From assembly GCA_035701265.1 (NCBI GenBank), contig DASSNU010000021.1, forward strand, positions 372,001-436,000: 64,000 nt of DNA, read 5' to 3'. Below, one piece after another: positions 17,023 to 29,144 of this stretch. The notes under the pieces are model-generated. The model searched no databases. It saw only the letters and a list, made by a program, of their open reading frames with translations, and had not been told where the DNA came from. Source of the stretch: DASSNU01 sp035701265. GTDB taxonomy: Bacteria > Gemmatimonadota > Gemmatimonadetes > Gemmatimonadales > Gemmatimonadaceae. The position numbers and the translations under genes are program-made. Numbering within the stretch: the first letter of the stretch is position 1; every line of letters begins with the position of its first letter.

Positions 17023-19060
17023 TCAGCTCCAGCTCTCTCCCAGCACGATCGCGTGGACGGCTACCGGCGCGGCGCTCGTGCTCAGCGCCGCGCTCGGATC
17101 CGTGTCTGCCGCACTCGCCGCCGCCGGAAGCGCGTACGCCGTGCGCCGTCTCGCGCCGCGCTGCGCGCTCGCGTGTGTGGTGCTCCTGGCCGCGCTCGCG
17201 CTCCTGCTCCCCGCGCAGGTCGCGGTGCCCGCCACCCCGCTCTCGCTCCTGGCCCTCGTCGCCCTCCTTGCCGCTGCAGGCGCGGCCGCCTGGTGGCACG
17301 TGCGCGTGGCCGCCGATCCGCGCGCATGGCGCCGCGCGGCCAGACTCCGCCGCAAAGCGCGCGGCGTCACCGCCGATTCGGCTGTCGCGCCATTCCCGGG
17401 AGTCGGCGTGGACGCCGGCCGTTCCTGGCGGCGCGTGCTCACGCCGGCTTTAGGACTGGATGCACGCGCCACGACCGCGCTCCGTCAGCAGCAGTCGCCG
17501 CAGAAGGCGCAAGTGCTCCAGCCGCCTTCCTCGAGCGCGGCGTCGCAAGGGACTGTGCCCGGCGGAGCAGCGGGGCACAGCGTACGGACGGAGGAGAGCG
17601 GGCCGCGCGCGGTGCGCGTGCCACGGAGCCCGGATGAGGAGTTGCTCTTTCGCTTCCTGCGCGATGCACGGGATGCGATGCAGGCGGACGTCACGTACTT
17701 CTGGCGCGGCAACGTGTTCGACGATGCGCTCGAGCTGGTCGCCAGCTCCGGGCTTCGGGGAGACGATGCCCCACCTCCTTCGCTCGCGCCGGAGATGGAG
17801 CCGCTCGTGCGGTGGGCCGCGCAGGAGCGCATGGTCGTCGCGAACGCGGACGACCAGCCGGAGCTGTTCGTCGTCGGCCCGGTGGGGAAGGGGGAGAGCA
17901 TTCACGGCGTTCTTGCGGTGCGATGCCACGATCGCGCGCATCTCCCCCGCGACCGCGCGCGCTCGTGGCTGGGGCGCTACGCCGCGCAGCTGGCGCGTCT
18001 CATCGAGTTGATCGAGGAGGGACATGCCGCGCGCCGCTACCGCGAGAAGTCCCAGCGCGTGCTGCGCGCGGCGGAGATGGTAGAGAAGTGTCTGGACCGC
18101 GAGGAGCTGGGGCGGGCCGTCTGCGCCGTGGCCACCGACATCGCGTCCGCCACGCACGCGGCGTTCATCCTGTGGGACGAGGAGCAGGGTGTCGGGGTGG
18201 TGCAGAGCACGACCGACGGACACCACGTTGCTCCGGGCTTCGAGGTGCGCGACCGCGCACTCTTCGCCGCCGCCTGCCGTGAGCGCCAGAGCTACGCCAT
18301 TCGCGACGCGAGGCGCATGTCGCGCGATACGGTGCTCTACGGTCCGTCGGAGCCGCGCCGTCTTCCCGGCTCGCTGGCCGTGGTGACGCTCGTGGGGCAG
18401 GGCTCGTGCAAGGGAGCGATCGCCGTGGAGGGAGAAGCGCCCATGCAGGTGACCGCGGTGGAAGTCGATCTCCTCCGCATGTTGGCGAGCCACGTGCTGT
18501 CCGCGCTGGAGAACACGCGCCAGTTCGAGCGCGCGGCAGAGCTGGCGGTCATCGACCCGCTCACCGGGTTGCTCAACCGGCGTGGCTTCGAGGCAAAGCT
18601 GTCGGAGCTCCTCGAGTCCACCGATCGCTACGGACTGCCGACGTCGCTCATCATGATCGACGTGGATCACTTCAAGACGGTGAACGACAGCTACGGACAC
18701 GATGCGGGAGACGCCGTGCTGCAGGGGTTGGGGAAGGTGATCCGGCAGACCGTGCGCACGCTCGACGTCGTGGCGAGGTACGGTGGGGAGGAGTTGGCCG
18801 TTCTCCTTCCCGGCACAGGGCTGCGCGAAGCGGAAGAGGCGGCGGAGCGGCTGCGCCTGGCCATTGGCGGGCGTCTCGTGCCGGCGGGCAGGAACCGTCT
18901 CCGCGTGACGGTCTCGCTCGGCGTCGCCTGCTATCCGCGCTCGGTAACGGAGCGAGCGGGGCTGGTGCCTCAAGCCGACCGCGCGCTCTACGAGGCGAAG
19001 CGAGGCGGCCGAAACTGCGTCCGTGCTGCGGCCCCGCTCTCCAGTGCGGATACGCCATGA
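16994..19060 (+). CDS. Membrane-bound GAF-GGDEF diguanylate cyclase
   Basis: Makes cyclic di-GMP from GTP. The N-terminus has three to four membrane segments (within 17060-17310), followed by a low-complexity linker, one or two GAF-like sensor domains (about residues 205-330 and 360-505) and a GGDEF domain from about 520. The active site is RYGGEELAVLLPG (GG[D/E]EF variant, probably active), with an RxxD inhibitory site RTLD five residues upstream and the DPLTGLLNRRGFE start. The start is uncertain: GTG 16994 overlaps the larB end by 29 nt; GTG 16952 is also in frame. Confidence 0.9.
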   Translation, partial: TRLPAFKRPDQLQLSPSTIAWTATGAALVLSAALGSVSAALAAAGSAYAVRRLAPRCALACVVLLAALALLLPAQVAVPATPLSLLALVALLAAAGAAAWWHVRVAADPRAWRRAARLRRKARGVTADSAVAPFPGVGVDAGRSWRRVLTPALGLDARATTALRQQQSPQKAQVLQPPSSSAASQGTVPGGAAGHSVRTEESGPRAVRVPRSPDEELLFRFLRDARDAMQADVTYFWRGNVFDDALELVASSGLRGDDAPPPSLAPEMEPLVRWAAQERMVVANADDQPELFVVGPVGKGESIHGVLAVRCHDRAHLPRDRARSWLGRYAAQLARLIELIEEGHAARRYREKSQRVLRAAEMVEKCLDREELGRAVCAVATDIASATHAAFILWDEEQGVGVVQSTTDGHHVAPGFEVRDRALFAAACRERQSYAIRDARRMSRDTVLYGPSEPRRLPGSLAVVTLVGQGSCKGAIAVEGEAPMQVTAVEVDLLRMLASHVLSALENTRQFERAAELAVIDPLTGLLNRRGFEAKLSELLESTDRYGLPTSLIMIDVDHFKTVNDSYGHDAGDAVLQGLGKVIRQTVRTLDVVARYGGEELAVLLPGTGLREAEEAAERLRLAIGGRLVPAGRNRLRVTVSLGVACYPRSVTERAGLVPQADRALYEAKRGGRNCVRAAAPLSSADTP

Positions 19061-19160
19061 GTGTGCGCGAGTCTCGAAGTCACTTGCACTGCGCAGTCTA
19101 AGTATTGTGGCGACAAGAGGTACATCCTGGCACCTCACGTCGCTTCACCGCACCGATCCA

Positions 19161-19189
19161 TTGACGCTGGTGGCCAGCGGCGCTAACTT
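19161..19189 (+). promoter_or_regulatory. tmRNA promoter
   Basis: TTGACG (19161-19166), 17-nt spacer, TAACTT (19184-19189), with mature tmRNA starting 10 nt further on. It is the best-anchored promoter in the window because the RNA 5' end is known from structure. Confidence 0.75.
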
Positions 19190-19198
19190 TCACGCGTT

Positions 19199-19555
19199 GG
19201 GGGCGACTGGCTTCGACGGGATTGGTGAGGCCGTGGCCGCGTGCCCAGGTCCTCGAGCCCTGGAAAAACTCTCGGGACGATTCACAACTGCCAACTCCAA
19301 CTTGGCTCTGGCTGCGTAACCTTCGGGTTGTCGCACCTGCCCTGTGTGAAGCCCGCCCGAGGCGGCACGCTGGGTATCGCAAAGTCGGGCTAGCCTGCTG
19401 GCGCGTCTTCCGGCGGTAGGCGAAGCGCTCTGAGGACTCATCCCGCGGTGGGCTCGTTCGCCTGCCAGCCACGGGAGACACCTAAAGACGAACTACGCAC
19501 GTAGACGCTGTGGTGGATCCAGTTTCGGACCGGGGTTCGATTCCCCGCGCCTCCA
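19199..19555 (+). ncRNA. ssrA: Transfer-messenger RNA (tmRNA)
   Basis: One-piece tmRNA of 357 nt that rescues stalled ribosomes and tags nascent chains. The 5' end GGGGGCGACTGGCTTCGACG and 3' end GGTTCGATTCCCCGCGCCTCC-A form the tRNA-like part: acceptor GGGGGCG (19199-19205) pairs with CGCCTCC (19548-19554) with one G-U, A19555 is the discriminator, and the T arm/loop is canonical. The terminal CCA is not encoded (CTC follows). The tag frame is at 19290-19319. A promoter precedes it and a terminator hairpin follows within 10 nt. Structure-dependent pseudoknots were not modelled. Confidence 0.95.
19290..19319 (+). other. tmRNA proteolysis-tag reading frame (ANSNLALAA, stop)
   Basis: From the resume codon GCC (19290) the internal frame reads ANSNLALAA followed by TAA (19317-19319). 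The LALAA end is the ClpXP degradation signal; the first half departs from the common ANDENYALAA-type tag. Confidence 0.85.
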
Positions 19556-19561
19556 CTCTCC

Positions 19562-19598
19562 ACGGGCTGCCCAACGCTTCCGGCGTCGGGCGGCCCGT
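19562..19598 (+). terminator. Hairpin terminator after tmRNA
   Basis: ACGGGCTGCCC (19562-19572) pairs with GGGCGGCCCGT (19588-19598), one T-G wobble, extended inside by ACGC/GCGT around a TTCCG loop. It is followed by TTCTGC, a weak T tract. Confidence 0.65.
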
Positions 19599-19685
19599 TC
19601 TGCATCCGGGGCGCGACATTCGCTCACGCGTCACGCGCGCGCTCGAGCGGCCGGGCGTCGCGGAAGGCAACGGCGAGCTCTCCAC

Positions 19686-20729
19686 ATGACGTCGTCCAAC
19701 GAAATGCGCGATGCGTCCCACGCCCGTGACGCGTCCCACGATCCGGGGCCGGCCACGGCGGCCGCGCGCGCCGAACACGTCACGCGCGCCGCCGTGGCGC
19801 CGGTGATCACGCCGAGCAGTATGGTGCGCTTCGGGACTGCGGGATGGACCGACCGCACGCTCACCGCGCCGGGTGTCTTCTATCCGCCGAACGCCACGTC
19901 GGCGGAAGCGCGGCTCCGCTACTACGCCACGCGATTCTCGATCGTCGAGGTGGACGCCACCTACTACGCGCTTCCCTCGCGCCAGATGGCGATGCTCTGG
20001 GCGCAGCGCAGCCCGGACGACTTCGTCTTCGACGTGAAGGCGCACGCGCTCATGACCGGTCAGCCCTCCGAAGTGGCGCGTCTGCCGGCGGATGTGCGCG
20101 CAGCACTCCCAGCGACTCTCGCCTCCAAGCCGCGCATCTACACCAAGGACCTGCCCCCCGAGTTGCAGGACGCCATCTGGACGATCTTCCTCGACGCGCT
20201 GGAGCCGCTGCGCCGTGCCGGAAAGATGGGCTCGATCCTGCTGCAGTATCCACGATGGTTCGGACCCGGCAGGACGAGCCGCGAGCTGATCCGCGATGCG
20301 CGCGACCGGTTGGGTTCGTGGACGGGGGCCGTGGAGCTCCGCAACGCGCGCTGGTTCACCGCCGCGGATCGTGACCGGACGCTGTCGCTCCTTGCCGAGC
20401 TCGAGCTCCCGTTCGTGATGGTGGATGCGCCGCAGGGGACGGGGAGCAGCGTCCCCCCGATCGTCGCCGTCACCGCGCCGTCACTTGCCGTTGTGCGATT
20501 TCACGGCAGGCGCGTAGAGACGTGGGAAGCGCCGGGGGTCGGCGTGGCCGAGCGCTTCCGCTATCTCTACGACCGCGACGAGCTGGAGGAGTGGGTTCCT
20601 CGGCTGCGCGAGGTGGCGCGAGAGGCACGGAACGTCCACGTCATCATGAACAACTGCTACGCGAATTACGGCACGACGAACGCCGCCGAGCTCGCGGCGC
20701 TCTTCGGCGCCGCGTACGCCTCCTCCTGA
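19686..20729 (+). CDS. DUF72 (YecE-like) family protein
   Basis: A TIM-barrel-like DUF72 protein of unknown biochemical function. Family signatures: VRFGTAGWTDRTLTAPGVFYP, LRYYATRFSIVEVDATYYAL, FVFDVKAHALMTG, ILLQYPRWF, GAVELRNARWF and HVIMNNCYANYG near the C-terminus. The first 45 residues before VRFGTAGW are polar and low-complexity; ATG 19821 would give a family-length start. Related YecE proteins have been linked to nucleic-acid or Fe-S metabolism without proof. It leads toward the nucleotidyltransferase and phosphoesterase genes on the same strand. Confidence 0.85.
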   Translation: MTSSNEMRDASHARDASHDPGPATAAARAEHVTRAAVAPVITPSSMVRFGTAGWTDRTLTAPGVFYPPNATSAEARLRYYATRFSIVEVDATYYALPSRQMAMLWAQRSPDDFVFDVKAHALMTGQPSEVARLPADVRAALPATLASKPRIYTKDLPPELQDAIWTIFLDALEPLRRAGKMGSILLQYPRWFGPGRTSRELIRDARDRLGSWTGAVELRNARWFTAADRDRTLSLLAELELPFVMVDAPQGTGSSVPPIVAVTAPSLAVVRFHGRRVETWEAPGVGVAERFRYLYDRDELEEWVPRLREVAREARNVHVIMNNCYANYGTTNAAELAALFGAAYASS

Positions 20730-20788
20730 GCCCATCTCGCGCCGGAGCCGTCGCGCGCGACGGCCTGCCCTTTGCCACACAGCGCGAC

Positions 20789-21736
20789 ATGCGGAGCTCC
20801 AACGATCCTCGGCCGGACGAGCCGTCCACGGTCCCGCGGCTGCTGCGCGACGTGGGGCTGTCGCGGCAGGAGGCACGCTCCGTTACGCACGGGGACTTCT
20901 GGATCCCCTACGAGGCGCGCGAGGTCTACAAGCTCGCGCTGCGCGCCCTGAACGCGCACGGGCGCCGGTACGTGGTGGCCGGTGCCTACGCCATCCACGA
21001 ACATACCGGGATTTACCGCGAGACGAAGGACCTGGACGTCTTCGTCGAGCCTTCCGAGCTCGTGCCGGCCATGCGCACGCTGCGCGAAGCAGGATTCACC
21101 ACGCGCCTGGAACAGCCCCACTGGCTGGCCAAGGCCACGCGCGACGGGCACCTGGTGGACATGATCTTTGGCATGGGGAACGGCCTCGCGCTCGTGGATC
21201 GCGACTGGTACCGGCACAGCAGCCCGGCCATACTGGCGGCGACGCCCGTGCGGGTCGCCCCTGCCGAGGAGATGCTCTGGCACCGGCTGTTCATCGGGGA
21301 GCGTCATCGCCAGGACATGGCGGACATCGCGCACTTGCTGGTGTGCGAGGGACACGCGATGGACTGGCGGCGGCTGCTGGCCAAGACGGGGGAGCACTGG
21401 CCGTTGCTGCTCGCGCAACTCCAGATCTTCCACTATGTGTATCCCGAGTATCACGGTGCCGTACCGACGTGGGTCCTGGAGCTGCTCCTCCAGCGCGCGC
21501 ACGATGACGCGAGGCGTGAACGCACCGGCGCGCGCGTCACGCGCGGAACGCTCATTTCCCGTTTCAGCTTCGCGATCGACGTGAACGAATGGGGCTTCCG
21601 TGATTGCCGCCGCGATGCGGTGGCGGCAATGCTGAAGCTCCCGGCGATACGCGACCTCGCCACGAGCGATGTGTGGGACGAATGGTCGGAAGACGCGGCC
21701 GCCTTCCGTCGCGCGGTGGATGCCGATGCGCACTGA
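20789..21736 (+). CDS. Nucleotidyltransferase-superfamily protein
   Basis: A 315-residue protein with a Pol-beta-type nucleotidyltransferase core: RYVVAGAYAIHEHTG followed by RETKDLDVFVEPSE supplies the two-Asp motif, and RVAPAEEMLWHRLFIGERHR with DMADIAHLL matches the DUF6036/AbiEii-like accessory region. Such proteins transfer NMP to RNA or protein, or act as antitoxin-paired toxins; no partner gene of that kind is adjacent. Start ATG 20789 is where conservation begins; it lies 59 nt after the DUF72 gene. The phosphoesterase starts inside its last codons. Confidence 0.7.
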   Translation: MRSSNDPRPDEPSTVPRLLRDVGLSRQEARSVTHGDFWIPYEAREVYKLALRALNAHGRRYVVAGAYAIHEHTGIYRETKDLDVFVEPSELVPAMRTLREAGFTTRLEQPHWLAKATRDGHLVDMIFGMGNGLALVDRDWYRHSSPAILAATPVRVAPAEEMLWHRLFIGERHRQDMADIAHLLVCEGHAMDWRRLLAKTGEHWPLLLAQLQIFHYVYPEYHGAVPTWVLELLLQRAHDDARRERTGARVTRGTLISRFSFAIDVNEWGFRDCRRDAVAAMLKLPAIRDLATSDVWDEWSEDAAAFRRAVDADAH

Positions 21737-22598
21737 CGGGCGCACGGACGCACGCGCGCCCGCACCGGCGGAGAGCGCCGCGCACGACGGCGAGCGCCGC
21801 TCGGGCGGAGACCGGCGCCGCGATGCGCGGGTGCGCATTGCCGCGGTCGCCGACATCCACTGCGGCATGACGGATGTGGGGACGTACCGTGACCGTCTCG
21901 CCGCCGCGAACGACGCCGCGGATGTCCTCGTGCTGGCAGGCGACCTCACGCAGCGGGGAAGTGCCGAGGAATTTCACGTGCTGGTGGGAGAGCTGGCCGA
22001 CGTGAAGGTTCCGGTGGTTGCGGTGCTCGGGAACCACGACCACGAATCGGCACAGGTTGCTCAGGGCACGGAGATGCTGCGCGGCCGCGGCGTGCACGTC
22101 CTGTGCGGCGACACGTTCGCCATGGATGAGCGCGTGGGATTCGCCGGCGTGACCGGCTACATGGGCGGCTTCGGACGCGGAACGCTGACCGCATTCGGCG
22201 AGGAGGCCACGAAGGCCTTCGTGGGAGTGGCCATCGCCGAGGCGAATCGGTTGGAGCTCGCGCTGCGGGGGTTACGCACGCCGCTCCGCGTGGTGGTGCT
22301 GCACTACGCGCCGGTGCAGGCCACGGTCGTGGGGGAGCCGGAGTCGATCTACCCGTTCCTCGGCACGGACCGGCTGGCGGCGCCCATCGACCGCTTTGGC
22401 GCATCGCTCGTCTTCCACGGACACGCGCACACTGGGCGCTTCCGCGGCGAGACGCCAGGCGGCGTGCCGGTGTTCAACGTCTCCCTTCCCATCCTGCACC
22501 GCGAAGGGAAGGGAAGCACGTTCTACGTGCACGAGATGCAGGTACCTGGGGAGCAGCGCCTGCCCTCCGAGCCCGCGGCGAGCGAGGCGGCGCCGTAG
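21726..22598 (+). CDS. Calcineurin-like metallophosphoesterase
   Basis: All five metal-binding blocks are present in order: AAVADIHCG (D-x-H), VLAGDLTQRG (GD), VLGNHDHE (GNHD), VVVLHYAPV (H) and FHGHAHTGRF (GHxH). The natural substrate (cyclic nucleotide, nucleotide or phosphoester) cannot be told. The N-terminal 35 residues are charged and disordered-looking. It overlaps the upstream nucleotidyltransferase gene by 11 nt, and the pair may act on one substrate. It converges on ppdK with 93 bp between; that gap is GC-rich with no clear T-tract terminator. Confidence 0.87.
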   Translation: MRTDGRTDARAPAPAESAAHDGERRSGGDRRRDARVRIAAVADIHCGMTDVGTYRDRLAAANDAADVLVLAGDLTQRGSAEEFHVLVGELADVKVPVVAVLGNHDHESAQVAQGTEMLRGRGVHVLCGDTFAMDERVGFAGVTGYMGGFGRGTLTAFGEEATKAFVGVAIAEANRLELALRGLRTPLRVVVLHYAPVQATVVGEPESIYPFLGTDRLAAPIDRFGASLVFHGHAHTGRFRGETPGGVPVFNVSLPILHREGKGSTFYVHEMQVPGEQRLPSEPAASEAAP

Positions 22599-22691
22599 CG
22601 CGCGCCGCCGGCGCGGGTGGTGGGAGTCATCTCGTCCGACGCGTGTGCGGACGGCGCGGCGCCGACGACCCCGGGCGCTACGCGAAGCTCC

Positions 22692-25352
<2,661 letters not shown>

Positions 25353-25405
25353 CGACGTGGATCAGCGAGTGGATGGGTGCGTGCACCGCCGCCCGCACCG
25401 CCGCA

Positions 25406-26791
25406 TCAACAACCGCATCCGAAGCGCAACTTGTCCGGATCGCTGGGCGGCGGCGTGGGATAGTCGCCGGAGAAGCAGGCGTGGCAGAAGCCCTCCGGGC
25501 CATCGGGCACCGCGCGCAGCATCCCATCGAGCGACAGATACGCCAGTGAGTCCACCCCGAGCTGCTCCGCGATCTCGTCCACGGAGAAATTGGCGGCGAT
25601 CAGCTCTTCGCGCGATGGGGTGTCGATGCCGTAATAGCACGGACCGGTCACCGGAGGCGAGGCCACGCGCATGTGCACCTCGCGTGCGCCCGCCGCGCGA
25701 ATGAGCGCGACGAGCCCCTGCGTGGTCGTCCCGCGCACGATGGAGTCGTCGATCATCACCACGCTGCGCCCGGCGAGCACCTCGCGCACCGCGTTGTACT
25801 TCACCTTCACCTTGGCCTGGCGTCCGCGCTGCGACGGCTGAATGAAGGTGCGCCCCACGTAGTGGTTGCGGATGAGCGCGAGCTCGAGCGGCAATCCGGT
25901 CTGTTCGGCGTAGCCCAGCGCCGCGGCGTTCGCGGAGTCGGGAACGCCGAACACCAGCTCCGCTCCCGGGGCCGGGCTCTCGATGCCGAGCTGGCGGCCA
26001 AGCGCGCGCCGCGCGCGATCCACCGAGCCGCCGTTGAAGATGCGGCTGTCCGGGCGCGAGAAGTACACGTACTCGAACACGCACCGCCGCAGCTCGCGGC
26101 GCTCCAGCGGAAAGGCGGAGTGAATCTCCGTGCCGTCCACCGTCACGATCTCTCCCGGCTCGACCTCGCGCTCGTAGGTGGCGCCGACGATGTCGAGCGC
26201 GCACGTCTCCGACGCGAAGACGATGCCGTCGCCCAGGCGTCCCATGGCGAGCGGACGCCAGCCGCGCGGATCGCGGGCGGCCAGGAGCACGCCGTTGATG
26301 AGCACCACGAGCGAGTACGCGCCCTCCACGCCGGTCAGTGCGTCGGCGAGCTGCTCCTCGGGGCGCGTCCGCGTGGAGCGCGCGATGCGGTGGACCAGGA
26401 CCTCGGAGTCCATGGTGGAGGAGAAGATCGACCCCTGCTCCTCCAGCTCGTGGCGGAGCTCCGTGGCGTTCACGATGTTGCCGTTGTGCGCCAGCACGAC
26501 GTGCCCGCCGCGCACACGCGCGAGCACCGGCTGGGCGTTCTCGATGGTGGATGATCCCGCGGTGCTGTAGCGCGTGTGCCCGATGGCAGCAGTACCGGGG
26601 AGCTCGTCCACCCCCGCGCGCGACAACCCTTCCGACACGAGCCCCATGGAGCGCACGGCGCGCGCCTGCGCGTGCTCGTCCACCGCCACGATGCCGGCGG
26701 ATTCCTGGCCGCGGTGCTGGAGGGCGTAGAGCCCCAGGTTGGCGACGCTGGCCGCGTTGTCGACGCCGCTCACACCCATGATGCCGCACAT
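25406..26791 (-). CDS. purF: Amidophosphoribosyltransferase
   Basis: Committed step of purine synthesis: PRPP plus glutamine gives phosphoribosylamine. After the initiator Met, Cys2 (MCGIMGVSG) is the glutaminase nucleophile and no long propeptide is seen. GHTRYSTAG and LAHNGNIVN belong to the Ntn domain; VVMIDDSIVRGTTT is the PRPP loop. Cysteines in RRCVFEYVYFSRPDS, GPCYYGIDTPS and FCHACFSGDYP match the Bacillus-type 4Fe-4S ligands, so an Fe-S cluster is expected. 461 residues. The start lies 4 nt after the purL stop. Confidence 0.95.
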   Translation of the reverse strand: MCGIMGVSGVDNAASVANLGLYALQHRGQESAGIVAVDEHAQARAVRSMGLVSEGLSRAGVDELPGTAAIGHTRYSTAGSSTIENAQPVLARVRGGHVVLAHNGNIVNATELRHELEEQGSIFSSTMDSEVLVHRIARSTRTRPEEQLADALTGVEGAYSLVVLINGVLLAARDPRGWRPLAMGRLGDGIVFASETCALDIVGATYEREVEPGEIVTVDGTEIHSAFPLERRELRRCVFEYVYFSRPDSRIFNGGSVDRARRALGRQLGIESPAPGAELVFGVPDSANAAALGYAEQTGLPLELALIRNHYVGRTFIQPSQRGRQAKVKVKYNAVREVLAGRSVVMIDDSIVRGTTTQGLVALIRAAGAREVHMRVASPPVTGPCYYGIDTPSREELIAANFSVDEIAEQLGVDSLAYLSLDGMLRAVPDGPEGFCHACFSGDYPTPPPSDPDKLRFGCGC

Positions 26792-26795
26792 ATGA

Positions 26796-29144
26796 CTACA
26801 CGCTCGCCGGTTGCGGATGTTGTTCGAGAATCGCCGCCTCGGGCACGCTCTCCGAGGTGCCGCGGCGCATGATGGTCGGGATGGCGTCGTGGTACTCGCG
26901 CGCAAGGCGCTCGACCGGCGCGCGGATCTCGCGCGTACCCACGCGGATGGTAAGGTCGCCCGCGCGCTCGTCCTGCACCCTGCCGATGTGCCGCGCCGGA
27001 GCGCCGTGGCGCGCCGCGATCGCGATCACCGCGGCGGGATCGGACGTGGCGACCAGGATGCGTCCCTGCGCCTCGCCGAAGAGCAACGCACGGAGAGGGA
27101 GAGCGCTCCATGCGGACAGATCCACGTCGGCCGCCATGAGATGCGCTCGATCACCGATGGCGCACTCGGCCAGCGCGACGGCAAGCCCGCCCTCGCTGCA
27201 GTCGTGGGCAGCGGAGACGAGACCGGAGTTGATCGCATCGAGCACGCTGTCGATCACTGCGCGCTCACGCGCCAGATCGCACGCCGGCGGTGCGCCCGCC
27301 GCCACACCGTGGATGCGCGCCAGGTATTCACTCGCGCCCAACTCGTCCGTGGGCTCGCCGAGCAGCACGATCGCCTCGCCCGGGTGACGAAACCGGCTCG
27401 CTGTGGCGCGACCGACGTCGTCCAGCACGCCCAGCATGCCGATGACCGGGGTGGGGTACACCGCGCCCGACGGATTCTCGTTATAGAACGACACGTTCCC
27501 GCCGGTGACCGGTGTGCCGAGCGCAGCACACGCCTCGGCCATCCCCGCCACCGCTTCGGTGAACTGGTGAAAGACCTCGGGGCGCGTCGGGTTGCCGAAG
27601 TTCAAGCAATTGGTGATGGCCCACGGGCGGCCGCCGGCGCACGCGACGTTGCGCGCCGCTTCGGCCACGGCGATCCGTCCGCCGGTACGTGGATGCAGCC
27701 ATACGTAGCGTCCGTTGCAGTCGGTGGCGAGCGCGATCGCGCGGCGCGTTCCCTCCAGACGGATGACCGCAGCGTCCCCCGCACCGGGGCCGACCACCGT
27801 GCCGGTGCGCACCGTGCTGTCGTACTGCCGGTACACCCAGCGCTTGCTCGCGATGGTGGGGGAGGAGAGCAATTGCTCCCACGTCCACACCGGGTCGCGC
27901 TCCTCCGGGCGTTCGGCAATGGCGTGCACGTCGCGCTCGCGCGCCTCGCGCGCGGCTGCCCCCTCGCGCGCGGCCGGCGTGTACACGGGGCAGTCGGTGA
28001 CGAGCCGCGAGCCGGGGAACTCCGCCACCACCCGCTCTCCCTCGGTGACGCGATACACGGGCTCGGCGATCACCTCGCCGATCACCTCGGCGGTGAGAGC
28101 CCAGCGCGCGAGGATTGCCCGCACTTGAGCTTCGTGGCCGCGCCGCGCCACGACGAGCATCCGCTCCTGCGATTCGCTGAGCAGGATCTCGTACGGCGTC
28201 ATCCCCTGCTCGCGCACCGGGACGCGCGAGACGTCGATCGTCACACCCACGTCGCCGCGCGCCGCCATCTCCGCGGACGACGATGTGAGCCCCGCCGCGC
28301 CCATGTCCTGGATGGCGACGATGTGCCCGCTCGCGATGAGCTCCAGGCTCGCCTCGAGGAGCAGCTTCTCAGTGAATGGATCACCCACCTGCACGCGCGG
28401 GCGCTTGGCCTCACTCTCCTCCGACAGGTCGCCGGACGCGAAGGACGCGCCGTGAATGCCGTCGCGTCCCGTGCGCGCTCCCACCGCCATGATCGGATTG
28501 CCCACGCCTTCCGCGCGCGCGCGGATGAGTTGTTCCTCGCGCAACACTCCCACGCACATGGCGTTGACGAGCGGGTTCCCCTCGTACGACGGATCGAACA
28601 TCACCTCGCCGCCCACGGTGGGGACGCCCACGCAGTTGCCGTAGTCGCCGATCCCCTTCACCACGCCGCCGAAGAGATACTGCACGCGGGCATCATCCGG
28701 AGCGCCGAAGCGCAGCGAGTCGAGCAGGGCGATCGGACGCGCGCCCATCGTGAAGACGTCGCGGAGAATGCCGCCCACGCCGGTGGCGGCGCCCTGGTAC
28801 GGCTCCACCGCCGATGGGTGATTGTGCGACTCGATCTTGAACGCGATGGCAAGCCCGTCGCCCACGCGCACCACACCGGCATTCTCGCCGGGCCCTTGCA
28901 GCACCTGCGGACCCTTCGTGGGAAGCGTGCGCAATACGGGGCGCGAGTGCTTGTACGAGCAGTGCTCGCTCCAGAGCGCGCTCACGATCCCCAGCTCGGT
29001 GAACGTGGGTGTCCGGCCGAGCATCGCGACGAGTCGCGCGTACTCGTCTTCGGTGAGCCCGTGCTCGGCAACCAGCGCGGGGGTGATCTGCGGATCGCCG
29101 GGGCGGGGCTGGACGCCCGCGGCAGGCGCGACTCGATCCGCCAT
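26796..29144 (-). CDS. purL: Phosphoribosylformylglycinamidine synthase subunit PurL
   Basis: Synthetase subunit of the three-part FGAM synthase (with PurS and PurQ encoded just upstream). The 782-residue protein is the small, Gram-positive-type PurL. Signatures: LWSEHCSYKHSRP, FKIESHNHPSAVEPYQGAAT (Mg/ATP site), GNPLVNAMCVGVL, DMGAAGLTSSSAEMA, ACAGGRPWAITNCLNFGNPT and AAHDCSEGGLAVALAE. Its ATG overlaps the purQ stop by one base (TGATG). Confidence 0.95.
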   Translation of the reverse strand: MADRVAPAAGVQPRPGDPQITPALVAEHGLTEDEYARLVAMLGRTPTFTELGIVSALWSEHCSYKHSRPVLRTLPTKGPQVLQGPGENAGVVRVGDGLAIAFKIESHNHPSAVEPYQGAATGVGGILRDVFTMGARPIALLDSLRFGAPDDARVQYLFGGVVKGIGDYGNCVGVPTVGGEVMFDPSYEGNPLVNAMCVGVLREEQLIRARAEGVGNPIMAVGARTGRDGIHGASFASGDLSEESEAKRPRVQVGDPFTEKLLLEASLELIASGHIVAIQDMGAAGLTSSSAEMAARGDVGVTIDVSRVPVREQGMTPYEILLSESQERMLVVARRGHEAQVRAILARWALTAEVIGEVIAEPVYRVTEGERVVAEFPGSRLVTDCPVYTPAAREGAAAREARERDVHAIAERPEERDPVWTWEQLLSSPTIASKRWVYRQYDSTVRTGTVVGPGAGDAAVIRLEGTRRAIALATDCNGRYVWLHPRTGGRIAVAEAARNVACAGGRPWAITNCLNFGNPTRPEVFHQFTEAVAGMAEACAALGTPVTGGNVSFYNENPSGAVYPTPVIGMLGVLDDVGRATASRFRHPGEAIVLLGEPTDELGASEYLARIHGVAAGAPPACDLARERAVIDSVLDAINSGLVSAAHDCSEGGLAVALAECAIGDRAHLMAADVDLSAWSALPLRALLFGEAQGRILVATSDPAAVIAIAARHGAPARHIGRVQDERAGDLTIRVGTREIRAPVERLAREYHDAIPTIMRRGTSESVPEAAILEQHPQPASV

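Noticed and set aside
19521..19555. tRNA-like 3' end (GGTTCGATTCCCC) suggesting a tRNA gene
   Set aside because: It is the 3' half of the tmRNA; its acceptor strand pairs with 19199-19205, and there is no anticodon arm between.
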